Source: an uncultured Porphyromonadaceae bacterium
GTDB taxonomy: Bacteria; Bacteroidota; Bacteroidia; Bacteroidales; Muribaculaceae
Reading direction: 5' to 3'
Assembly (NCBI GenBank): GCA_947177595.1
Contig: CAMWUZ010000077.1
Span: forward strand, 1 to 7,645
Length of the DNA stretch: 7,645 nucleotides
Part shown: piece after piece, positions 1 through 6,926 of the stretch
Position numbering within the stretch: position 1 is the first letter of the stretch
Layout: the number at the start of each line of letters is the position of its first letter
The notes under the pieces: model-generated
Seen by the model: only the letters and a program-made list of their open reading frames with translations
Told to the model about the DNA's origin: nothing
Database searches by the model: none
Position numbers and translations under genes: made by a program

Positions 1-188
1 GTTACGGATGGCAAGTAGGTGAAATTTGGGCTGGCGAGGAATCCGGCTACGATATAACCGAGAACCACAGGCTGCTTTAGCCATTTGAAGAGCACGGTCG
101 TTATCGCGGCGAGTATAAGGATGAACGCAAGGTCTTTGATAAGACCTTCAACAGGCAGCTGAGCTGCTTCGACTGATGCAAGAATCAT
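1..188 (-). CDS. Cation:proton antiporter, KefB/CPA2 type, N-terminal fragment
   Basis: Only the first 62 codons are in the window; the gene runs off the left edge. The translation starts MILASVEAAQLPVEGLIKDL, followed by a hydrophobic segment (about residues 20-35) and the stretch LKQPVVLGYIVAGFLASPNF (about 37-56). This last part matches the 'LKQPLVLGYIVAGFLAGP' signature near the N terminus of KefB-like monovalent cation:proton antiporters (CPA2 family). Members exchange K+ or Na+ for H+ across the inner membrane and often carry a C-terminal TrkA nucleotide-binding domain, which would lie outside the window. The ATG overlaps the stop of the upstream MgtC-family gene as ATGA, so translation is probably coupled. 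Ion specificity cannot be read from this fragment. Confidence 0.85.
   Translation of the reverse strand, partial: MILASVEAAQLPVEGLIKDLAFILILAAITTVLFKWLKQPVVLGYIVAGFLASPNFTYLPSV
185..188 (-). other. ATGA stop/start overlap between MgtC-family gene and antiporter gene
   Basis: On the minus strand the bases read ATGA: ATG (188-186) opens the antiporter gene and TGA (187-185) closes the MgtC-family gene. Just upstream is only a weak purine stretch (CAGG about 8 bases before the ATG). This arrangement usually means that ribosomes finishing the first gene re-initiate on the second. Confidence 0.8.
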
Positions 189-910
189 ATTGAAACCTGA
201 TTGGCGAGTGAAATAGACTGAGTGTCATTTAGTTTTCTCAGTGCAGAAAAGAGTCTAATGAATTCGGTGGTGCTTTTAACGAGTACAACGAGGTTTAGAC
301 TGGTTATCCGCTTTTCATAGTCATACTCGGCAAAAACATTTGTGAGGTTGATGTGAAATTCGGTGAGCGTGCGCCGGTAGAGCTCTATATCTTCCACAAT
401 GCCGTGAACACGGATGCGGATGATACGTGTCTCCCAGCCGACATGAACTTTTCTCTCTATGGCTTCAATGAAGAGAAGTACCACGAGAATGAGTGCCGTG
501 GCGACAACGGACACGAGGTACATACCCACTCCCACGGCCATACCAATAGTCGCGACCATCCATATACTTGCCGCTGTGGTGAGTCCGCGCACTGAGCCTT
601 TCATCTGTATGATAGCTCCCGCACCGAGGAAACCGATACCTGTTATCACCTGAGCGGCAATACGCCCCGGGTCACCGTTTTTGAGACCGAGATATTCCTG
701 CGGCACATAGATGGAGAGCAGCATGGCAAGTGTTGCTCCCATCGAGATGAGGGCAAAGGTTCGTATGCCGGCAATCTGCCCCTTGCGTTTTCTCTCGACT
801 CCGACACAGCAGCCGAGGAGCATACTCAGGCACAGTTTGAATATGGTGGAGGGTGTTGTGACCTCAACCGAGTTTATGGAGGTGTAAAAATCCTGAAGCA
901 GAGAAGTCAT
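185..910 (-). CDS. MgtC/SapB family inner-membrane protein
   Basis: A 241-residue protein with the MgtC/SapB signature. After a short N-terminal region come about five membrane segments (roughly residues 21-37, 50-68, 84-102, 112-128 and 129-147). Conserved family motifs are visible: GVERKRKGQIAGIRTFALIS (37-56), GDPGRIAAQVITGIGFLGAG (79-98, with Asp80 and Arg83) and VRGLTTAASIW (107-117). The C-terminal part (about 160-241) is a soluble, alternating beta/alpha region like the ACT-like domain of longer MgtC homologues. In Salmonella, MgtC supports growth in low Mg2+ and in macrophages and inhibits the F-type ATP synthase; most chromosomal homologues in other phyla have no defined role, so I do not transfer that function. 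The start follows the previous stop by 5 bases, and the stop overlaps the next start as ATGA, which fits an operon. Confidence 0.93.
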   Translation of the reverse strand: MTSLLQDFYTSINSVEVTTPSTIFKLCLSMLLGCCVGVERKRKGQIAGIRTFALISMGATLAMLLSIYVPQEYLGLKNGDPGRIAAQVITGIGFLGAGAIIQMKGSVRGLTTAASIWMVATIGMAVGVGMYLVSVVATALILVVLLFIEAIERKVHVGWETRIIRIRVHGIVEDIELYRRTLTEFHINLTNVFAEYDYEKRITSLNLVVLVKSTTEFIRLFSALRKLNDTQSISLANQVSI

Positions 911-915
911 CGCTG

Positions 916-1827
916 TTACTTCTTGAGGGTGAAGTGGCGCGAAGCAATGCGGAAATTATCGGCAAACAGCTCCACAGTATAGTCGCCAGGTGTCAGTGCA
1001 GTATTCACATCCCAGTAGATAGTGACTCCGGACATCTCTTCACCGGTATATTCGATAGTTTTCTTAGCCGTGCATGGCACATTGCCTCCATCAAACGAGA
1101 AGCTGCCGGCATTGCCGAGCAGTGAGCCCTCAGGACTGGTGATACGGAGATATATGGTTTTGTTGCCTACCGGAGTGGAGTTGTTCTGAGGAATGGTGAA
1201 TGTGATCATAAGCTGTACCGCTTTGGTGACATTTTTCTCAGCCTTGCCATTTTTTTTCAGTGGTGTGAGGGTGAGTCCTGTGACATTCAGCTTTTCAGCG
1301 AGTGTCATTCGCTCGCTGAGGGTGGCATTAGTCTTAGAAACCTCCTGCACGCGGGTGGAGAGTTCCTGATTCTGAGATTTAATTTCTTCATTTTCGGCTC
1401 TCAATCCGGCATTTTCTTTACCAAGCGAGTCAATCTGAACGATATAATGGCGAAGCAGTCCACGAAGGGTTGAAATCTCGTTCTGGAGCTGAGAAATTCT
1501 CTGCTGGCTCTTCTTTTTCTCAGAATTGAGTTCCTGAAGCAACTGCTCGATTTTGGTTTTTGCAGCATTGTATTTTGCAACAATAGTGTCGCCTTCCATG
1601 CGAAGAGCCTGATCTTCATATTGTGCAAACTGAGAATTGATAGCTTCATATTCGTTAGCAAGCTGCAGTTGCTCGTTGGTGAGCTGCAACTGTTCGTTCT
1701 CCGCCTTGACCGAGTCAATATCTCCTTTGAGCGCGGTGACCTGGAAGAGACTGAAACAGAGCGCACCAATAAGCAGAATGACGAGTATGAGCGCAATCCA
1801 AATCAGTTTAGAGTTTTTTATGTCCAT
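916..1827 (-). CDS. Single-pass membrane coiled-coil protein with C-terminal beta-rich domain, function unknown
   Basis: A 303-residue protein of no recognised function. The N terminus (MDIKNSK) is short and charged. It is followed by one hydrophobic segment (about residues 8-30) without a convincing cleavage site, so it is probably an uncleaved anchor placing the rest in the periplasm. Residues about 33-180 are a long heptad-rich coiled coil full of Glu, Gln, Lys and Leu, including a tandem heptad NEQLQLT/NEQLQLA (45-51, 52-58 by my count of the text, within one residue). Residues about 182-303 contain short beta-type strands with Gly, Thr and Asn turns (for example NKTIYLRITSPEGSLLG and PGDYTVELFADNFRIASRHF), suggesting an immunoglobulin-like sandwich. 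It begins 32 bases after secA and ends 5 bases before the MgtC-family gene, so it is very likely co-transcribed with secA. An accessory role in export or envelope structure is only an inference from position. Confidence 0.85.
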   Translation of the reverse strand: MDIKNSKLIWIALILVILLIGALCFSLFQVTALKGDIDSVKAENEQLQLTNEQLQLANEYEAINSQFAQYEDQALRMEGDTIVAKYNAAKTKIEQLLQELNSEKKKSQQRISQLQNEISTLRGLLRHYIVQIDSLGKENAGLRAENEEIKSQNQELSTRVQEVSKTNATLSERMTLAEKLNVTGLTLTPLKKNGKAEKNVTKAVQLMITFTIPQNNSTPVGNKTIYLRITSPEGSLLGNAGSFSFDGGNVPCTAKKTIEYTGEEMSGVTIYWDVNTALTPGDYTVELFADNFRIASRHFTLKK

Positions 1828-1830
1828 CTG

Positions 1831-1866
1831 TTAGTCGTTAGTCTGTAATTTATTAGTTATTAGAGC
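1831..1866 (+). repeat. Degenerate TTAGTNN heptamer repeats between secA and the coiled-coil gene
   Basis: Four copies of a 7-base unit beginning TTAG: TTAGTCG and TTAGTCT in tandem (1831-1844), an 8-base spacer, then TTAGTTA and TTAGAGC in tandem (1853-1866). The last copy contains the secA stop codon. On the transcribed strand this reads as CTAA-type units just before the next start codon. There is no Shine-Dalgarno sequence and no hairpin here, so the spacer may simply be an unstructured leader that lets ribosomes load. Confidence 0.5.
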
Positions 1867-4800
1867 CCTTTGCCGTGGCAGTTTTTGTATTTTTTGCCAC
1901 TACCGCACGGGCACGGGTCATTTCGGCCTATGCGTGGTCCCGCCTGAGCTGGCATGGGACGCTGCTTCTCTCCCTGCGGAGCCGATGCGGCAGCTCTGTT
2001 TGCATCCCCGGGGAGTGAGTCGCGGCTCTCTCTGTAGGCAGGCGCAGCCTGACGTGGCATCTGTTTCTGAACTTGAGGCTGTGCGGACGCTCCCTGCTGA
2101 TCTCCTGCGGGACGCTGCGGCACATACAGGGCACCGCGCATAAGAGCGGAGATAACCTTAATGTTGAGGTTATTAAGCATCTGCTCGAAGAGGTGGAACG
2201 ACTCAACCTTGTATATTACCAACGGGTCTTTCTGCTCATAGCTTACGTTCTGAACACTCTGGCGCAACTGGTCAAGTTCGCGGAGATGCTCTTTCCAAAG
2301 TTCGTCGATAGTAACGAGAAGAATAGCCTTGTGCCATTCTTTCACGATAGCCTTACCGTCGCTCTTATATGCATCAAGAAGATTGACAGGAATATTGAAA
2401 ATGCGTTTGCTGTCGGTCATGGGCACGACAATCATGTTTTCCATACCACGGTTTTCAACACAATCCTTGATAACCGGCATGGCTATATCGCGGATTTTCT
2501 GACCTTTTCGGTCAAAAGACTCCATAGCTGCGGCATGAATACGGTCGATAGCCTCCTCTTTGCTCAATGACCGGAATTCAGCTTCAGTGAATGGGGCTTC
2601 GATAGTGAGAATCTTGAAGAGCTCAAGAGACAACTCATTGTAGTCGCCGGGCTGATCGTAGGTTGTGACAAGATTTTCGATAACATCGTAGAACATATTG
2701 GCTATGTCGATACCAATTTTTTCTCCGAGCAGAGCGTGGTGACGGCGGGCATAGATATATGTACGTTGTTTATTCATAACGTCATCATACTCAAGGAGAC
2801 GCTTACGGATACCGAAGTTGTTTTCCTCAACTCTCTTCTGGGCGTTTTCAATAGCTCTGGTCACCATCCGGCTTTCAATCATCTCGCCCTCTTTGAGACC
2901 GAGGGTGTCAAGCATCTTCATGACGCGGTCGGTTGCGAACAGGCGCATCAACTGGTCTTCAAACGACACATAGAATACTGATGAACCCGGGTCACCCTGA
3001 CGGCCGGAACGTCCGCGGAGCTGACGGTCAACACGGCGGCTCTCGTGGCGCTCAGTACCAATGATAGCGAGACCTCCGGCTTCTTTCACTTCATCGGGGA
3101 GCTTGATGTCGGTACCACGACCTGCCATGTTTGTTGCGATAGTCACAGTGCCGGGTTTACCCGCGAGTGCCACGATATCAGCTTCTTTCTGGTGGAGCTT
3201 GGCGTTGAGCACATTGTGGGGGATGCGGCGCATGGTGAGCATACGGCTCAGGAGCTCGGAAATGTCAACGGAAGTTGTGCCGACAAGTACAGGGCGTCCT
3301 TCGTTTCTGAGTCGTTCAATCTCTTCAATTACCGCGGCATATTTTTCTTTTTTTGTTTTGTAAACGCGGTCATCCATATCCTTACGCGCGATAGGGCGGT
3401 TTGTGGGAATGGTGACAACATCGAGTTTGTAAATATCCCACAGCTCTCCCGCTTCTGTCTCTGCGGTACCGGTCATACCGGCGAGCTTGTGATACATTCT
3501 GAAATAGTTCTGGAGTGTGATAGTGGCGAAAGTCTGAGTGGCGGCTTCCACTTTCACTCCTTCCTTCGCTTCGATAGCCTGATGAAGTCCGTCAGAGTAT
3601 CTTCGTCCCTCCATGATACGACCTGTCTGCTCATCGACAATCTTGATTTTATTGTCATCAATCACATACTCAACATCTTTTTCAAAGAGCGTGTATGCTT
3701 TAAGTAGCTGAGTGACGGTGTGAACGCGCTCTGCCTTGACGGCATAGTTCTGCATCAGTTCATCTTTTTTAGCGCGTCGCTCCTCGATGTTTTCAATGGT
3801 CTCCGCCTCAGAGAGCTGTGCCGCGATATCAGGGAGTACGAAGAATTCAGGATCGGCGCTTGTGCCAGTGAGAAGGTCAATGCCCTTATCAGTGAGCTCT
3901 ACGCTTCTGTTTTTCTCATCAATGACAAAATAGAGCGGTTCGGTAGCTTTGGGCATCTCGCGGGCGTTGTCCTGAAGATAATATCCTTCTGTTTCGAGAA
4001 GGATATTCTTGATGCCTTCCTGAGATAGGAATTTGATAAGCGCGCTGTTTTTGGGGAGACCTTTGAATGCCCGGAAAAGCAGGAGCGCACCCTCTTTTTT
4101 CACCTCCTTGTCGTCAGAAGCGAGTTTTGTCTTGGCATCGCTAAGAAGCTGTGTGACGAGTTTACGCTGCGCCGCAACCACTTTTTCTACATTAGGACGG
4201 TATTCATTAAACATCTGGTCATCACCTTTTGGTACAGGACCGGAGATGATAAGCGGTGTTCTGGCATCATCTATCAGCACAGAGTCAACCTCATCGACAA
4301 TAGCATAGTAGTGCTTTCTCTGCACCAGGTCTTCCGGAGACATCGCCATATTGTCGCGGAGATAGTCGAAACCGAACTCATTGTTTGTGCCGAAAGTGAT
4401 GTCGCAGTTGTATGCCGCTCTGCGGGCGGGGGTATTTGGCTGATGCTTGTCGATACAGTCGACGGTAGAACCATGGAACATATATAGCGGCCCCATCCAT
4501 TCGCTATCGCGCTTGGAGAGATAGTCGTTGACGGTAACGACGTGTACCCCCTTACCAGAAAGAGAACGGAGGAAAACCGGCAGGGTAGCTACGAGGGTCT
4601 TACCTTCACCGGTAGCCATCTCTGCAATCTTACCCTGATGAAGAACAATACCGCCTATGAGCTGCACCTCATAGTGTGTCATGTCCCATTTGATTTCATT
4701 ACCGCCGGCAATCCAGCGGTTTTTATAAATAGCCTTGTCGCCGTCGATAGTCACGAAGTCCTTGCCTTGTGCAGCAAGGTCACGGTCCATGTCAGTTGCA

Positions 4801-5189
4801 GTGACTATAACGGTTTCGTTAGCCGAGAATCGAGCGGCGGTTTCTCTAAGAGTGGCGAAAACAACCGGGAGATGCTCGTTGAGTTTATCTTCCAGTATGT
4901 CAATGATGTTTTTTTCGTGGCGGTCAATCTCATCCCAAAGTGGCTGGCGCTCGTCGAAAGGTAGAGTCTCGATCTGCTCTTTCTTTTCCACGATAGCTTT
5001 TTCGTCTTCGGCAATCGCGTTTTTGATATCAGTCCTTACTGCGGTGATTTTATTGCGGAGTTCATCGTTCGAGAGTTGCTGCAGCTCCGGACCGAGAGCA
5101 ATGATTGAATCAACAATCGGACGGATTTCCTTGAGGTCGCGCTGCGATTTGTTGCAGAATATTTTGCTTAAAAAAGAGTTTAGTGACAT
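1860..5189 (-). CDS. secA: Protein translocase ATPase subunit SecA
   Basis: SecA is the ATPase that drives preproteins through the SecYEG channel in the inner membrane. This copy has 1109 residues, against 901 in E. coli. Visible motifs: Walker A MATGEGKT (191-198), VTVNDYLSKRD (218-228), TFGTNNEFGFDYLRDN (265-280), Walker B DEVD (299-302), the YSDGLHQAIEAKEGV segment (531-545), YFRMYHKLAGMTGTAETEA (562-580), ATNMAGRGTDI (685-695) and QLRGRSGRQGDPG (723-735). The helical scaffold and wing domains follow to about 1020. Next comes a Gln/Ala/Pro-rich linker (about 1024-1085) and a C-terminal zinc-binding motif with Cys1093, Cys1095, Cys1104 and His1105, which in other SecAs contacts SecB and the membrane. 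The extra length sits in three inserts (about 58-100, 122-168 and 341-412). The ATG is preceded by an AT-rich leader with no Shine-Dalgarno sequence, normal for Bacteroidota. The gene is intact and should be essential. Confidence 0.99.
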   Translation of the reverse strand: MSLNSFLSKIFCNKSQRDLKEIRPIVDSIIALGPELQQLSNDELRNKITAVRTDIKNAIAEDEKAIVEKKEQIETLPFDERQPLWDEIDRHEKNIIDILEDKLNEHLPVVFATLRETAARFSANETVIVTATDMDRDLAAQGKDFVTIDGDKAIYKNRWIAGGNEIKWDMTHYEVQLIGGIVLHQGKIAEMATGEGKTLVATLPVFLRSLSGKGVHVVTVNDYLSKRDSEWMGPLYMFHGSTVDCIDKHQPNTPARRAAYNCDITFGTNNEFGFDYLRDNMAMSPEDLVQRKHYYAIVDEVDSVLIDDARTPLIISGPVPKGDDQMFNEYRPNVEKVVAAQRKLVTQLLSDAKTKLASDDKEVKKEGALLLFRAFKGLPKNSALIKFLSQEGIKNILLETEGYYLQDNAREMPKATEPLYFVIDEKNRSVELTDKGIDLLTGTSADPEFFVLPDIAAQLSEAETIENIEERRAKKDELMQNYAVKAERVHTVTQLLKAYTLFEKDVEYVIDDNKIKIVDEQTGRIMEGRRYSDGLHQAIEAKEGVKVEAATQTFATITLQNYFRMYHKLAGMTGTAETEAGELWDIYKLDVVTIPTNRPIARKDMDDRVYKTKKEKYAAVIEEIERLRNEGRPVLVGTTSVDISELLSRMLTMRRIPHNVLNAKLHQKEADIVALAGKPGTVTIATNMAGRGTDIKLPDEVKEAGGLAIIGTERHESRRVDRQLRGRSGRQGDPGSSVFYVSFEDQLMRLFATDRVMKMLDTLGLKEGEMIESRMVTRAIENAQKRVEENNFGIRKRLLEYDDVMNKQRTYIYARRHHALLGEKIGIDIANMFYDVIENLVTTYDQPGDYNELSLELFKILTIEAPFTEAEFRSLSKEEAIDRIHAAAMESFDRKGQKIRDIAMPVIKDCVENRGMENMIVVPMTDSKRIFNIPVNLLDAYKSDGKAIVKEWHKAILLVTIDELWKEHLRELDQLRQSVQNVSYEQKDPLVIYKVESFHLFEQMLNNLNIKVISALMRGALYVPQRPAGDQQGASAQPQVQKQMPRQAAPAYRESRDSLPGDANRAAASAPQGEKQRPMPAQAGPRIGRNDPCPCGSGKKYKNCHGKGL

Positions 5190-5260
5190 GTAGTATAGTG
5201 ATTTTTAATATTTTATCAAATTAATATAGTATGCACTGATTGCAGTTTGTAAATCGAGTG

Positions 5261-5268
5261 CAAAGATA
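5261..5268 (-). promoter_or_regulatory. Bacteroidota-type -7 promoter box (TATCTTTG) for the secA operon
   Basis: On the minus strand the sequence TATCTTTG fits the TAnnTTTG -7 consensus of the Bacteroidota primary sigma factor. It would start a transcript near 5255, leaving an AT-rich 5' leader of about 65 bases before the secA ATG. The expected -33 TTTG element is not seen: 19 bases upstream the sequence is CCCT, in the loop of the neighbouring inverted repeat. The promoter may therefore be weak or depend on another factor. I found no SecM-like leader reading frame in the untranslated region. Confidence 0.6.
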
Positions 5269-5274
5269 GTTTAA

Positions 5275-5302
5275 ATAGCTGAGAAATAGGGGAATCAGCT
5301 AT
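5275..5302 (-). terminator. Perfect 8-bp inverted repeat after the PafA-like gene (terminator or operator)
   Basis: Arms ATAGCTGA (5302-5295 on the minus strand) and TCAGCTAT (5282-5275) pair perfectly around a 12-base loop. The hairpin begins 13 bases after the PafA-like stop codon and is followed by TTAAAC, not a proper U tract, so it would be a weak intrinsic terminator. It also lies right where the -33 region of the predicted secA promoter falls, so a repressor or activator site is an alternative reading. Confidence 0.5.
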
Positions 5303-5315
5303 GAAAAAGTGAGGT

Positions 5316-6926
5316 TTAGAATTTTAACGCCGGCATGGATGCGGCATTGGGGGAGCGTATTCTTAGAATACGGCTGACTGTTGGCGCGATAGTGCGCGCA
5401 TCAACCGGGGTGTTGATCTGCACAGCCGGTACGCCCGGACCCATGATAAAGGCGGGTGATGAAACGAAATTATCTCTTGCTATTGTAGTTGTGCCACTCA
5501 CTCCAGTGAGGTTGAAGTCGTCAGATACTTCCCATCCGGGAGTGATATTGACAATAACATCTCCGGAATTATTAACCGAAGTGTTTCTTTTGAGCGCCGC
5601 GGCATTGTCACCTGCACGTGATGCTATAATGTCATCAATAGTGAAAACGGTGCTGACTCCGCTCATCCTTTCCAAAAACTCTGCAGCTTCAGCTCTCACT
5701 GTGGCAGGGTCAAGGCTGTAGTTTTTGATAGTCTGACGGTTGAGGTAGAAATTACGGTCGTAGTAGCCGTTGACCCACTCACCATTACCATGCAGCGCCA
5801 TAAGGTAGGCGTTGAGGAGTGAAACCGCTCTTTTTGCGGAAAAAACTCCGGTCGGAACGCCCCATTTCTCGTCATCTCTCCTGCCGGTGTTTGATGCAGG
5901 ATGCCCAACAAGGAAGACAAGCGCGTTTCCTCTGCCGGCTTTTGCGTCAATTGTCTTGAACAGAGCTGCGAGATCATGATCGAGCCGCAGATATGCGTCG
6001 AAAGTTTCAAGACGATTGTCACCGTCCCGTGAATAGGGATATGGAGTGAGTGTATAGGCAAGATTGAGCATATCTATCGCATCTCTCTGAGCGAACTGCA
6101 TGGAAGAGAGGTAATCGATGGCAATCTGAGTCAGCTCGTGGTTTACTTTCGGAGATGCTTTAAAGTGGTCTATTCTGTCCGGATCCTTTCTGGAGAAAGT
6201 GTGGCGGTAGGGATACTGTGCCTTATATGCGGGGATATCGGGATAAAGCTGTGGCTGAATCAGCGGTTCCCACGCCATAGTGTCTATTCTTGAAGCGAGG
6301 GGCTGCCTGTAGTTGCGTGAAGATATTGCAACGGGTACATCTTTGTAATAGGTGGAAGTTGCCCACTTCTCTGTCTTGTCGTCAATCCAAAAAGCGCTGT
6401 TACCGGCATGCCCCGCCATTATGATTGCCGCCTCCGGATTTGGTGCGAGACTGTAAACCCAGCCTGTTCCGGCGGCATCCATTCTCACTTCATCGCCGAT
6501 AGTGGATACGGCAATAGCTGCCGGTGAGAAAGTACGGTCGGTGAAATTGCCTAATGCAGCAGGATCATTTAGCGTAGAGGATACTCTTTTTGCCGCTGGG
6601 TCATATTTCTTAGCCGCATGAATCTCGTTAACGGGGGGCGTAGCACCGGTGAATATGAGTGCGGTAGCGGCAGCAGGATCAAGCCGGGTGCCATAATCAA
6701 GGTCGGCTATCGCCGCGCCCTCGTTCATGAGTCGCTTGAATCCGCCGGATGAGAGTCGGTTTTCAAGGAGGGTTAGGTAGTCGGCATTCAGCCCTTCGAC
6801 CATAATACCGACAACGAGTTTAGGGCGCGGAGGCACAGCCTGCGCTTCCGCCACAAAACCAATCAACGATACGAGGAGTATCCCGAGTATCTTATCCGAT
6901 ATAAATTTCTCCTTTTTCTTTCGCAT
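5316..6926 (-). CDS. Exported PafA-like alkaline phosphatase superfamily protein, probable pseudoenzyme
   Basis: From the ATG at 6926 the protein has 536 residues. It begins MRKKKEKF, then a hydrophobic core (ILGILLVSLIGFVA) and an AQA|V cleavage site, a clean signal peptide. An in-frame ATG at 6950 adds eight residues and is less likely, as it has GC-rich sequence before it. The body follows the PafA type I phosphodiesterase/phosphatase fold of Bacteroidota: RPKLVVGIMVEGLNADYL at the N terminus, IFTGATPP, AGHAGNSAFWIDDKTEKWAT, FDAYLRLDHDLAALF, ALVFLVGH, VPTGVF and IAPTVSRILRIRSPN at the C terminus. Against Elizabethkingia PafA (recalled from memory) the Thr nucleophile, its Asn, Lys and Arg partners and five of six zinc ligands are replaced; the sixth, Asp, is Glu. 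Hydrolase activity is therefore unlikely. Length is close to PafA (546). The start lies inside the end of the DUF4105 gene, suggesting coupled translation. Its actual role is unknown; a structural or ligand-binding envelope role is a guess. Confidence 0.88.
   Translation of the reverse strand: MRKKKEKFISDKILGILLVSLIGFVAEAQAVPPRPKLVVGIMVEGLNADYLTLLENRLSSGGFKRLMNEGAAIADLDYGTRLDPAAATALIFTGATPPVNEIHAAKKYDPAAKRVSSTLNDPAALGNFTDRTFSPAAIAVSTIGDEVRMDAAGTGWVYSLAPNPEAAIIMAGHAGNSAFWIDDKTEKWATSTYYKDVPVAISSRNYRQPLASRIDTMAWEPLIQPQLYPDIPAYKAQYPYRHTFSRKDPDRIDHFKASPKVNHELTQIAIDYLSSMQFAQRDAIDMLNLAYTLTPYPYSRDGDNRLETFDAYLRLDHDLAALFKTIDAKAGRGNALVFLVGHPASNTGRRDDEKWGVPTGVFSAKRAVSLLNAYLMALHGNGEWVNGYYDRNFYLNRQTIKNYSLDPATVRAEAAEFLERMSGVSTVFTIDDIIASRAGDNAAALKRNTSVNNSGDVIVNITPGWEVSDDFNLTGVSGTTTIARDNFVSSPAFIMGPGVPAVQINTPVDARTIAPTVSRILRIRSPNAASMPALKF

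Noticed and set aside
2073..2570. A 165-codon plus-strand frame opposite the SecA C-terminal region
   Set aside because: It is a shadow of the SecA reading frame with no leader or domain of its own.
3045..3707. A 220-codon open frame on the plus strand inside secA
   Set aside because: It lies fully antisense to a highly conserved part of SecA. Its product is rich in His, Cys and Ser with no recognisable domain, as expected of the complementary strand of a real gene.
5231..5250. Small ACTG/CAGT hairpin in the secA leader
   Set aside because: Only four base pairs around a four-base loop, well within chance for a sequence of this length; no riboswitch-like structure could be seen.
5190..5260. 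A possible SecM-like arrest peptide or small leader gene before secA
   Set aside because: No ATG is present on the minus strand in this leader. The only GTG-initiated frame closes after six codons, so no leader peptide is supported.
5335..5721. A 128-codon plus-strand frame opposite the 3' end of the PafA-like gene
   Set aside because: It is antisense to clear family motifs (IAPTVSRILRI and others), and its low-complexity Ser/Thr/Leu/Val product resembles nothing I know.
6863..6926. Frameshift at the end of the DUF4105 gene producing an artificial overlap
   Set aside because: The hydrophobic and basic C-terminal residues continue naturally in the same frame, and the PafA-like signal peptide is complete in its own frame. 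A real overlap is simpler, though homologue comparison would settle it.
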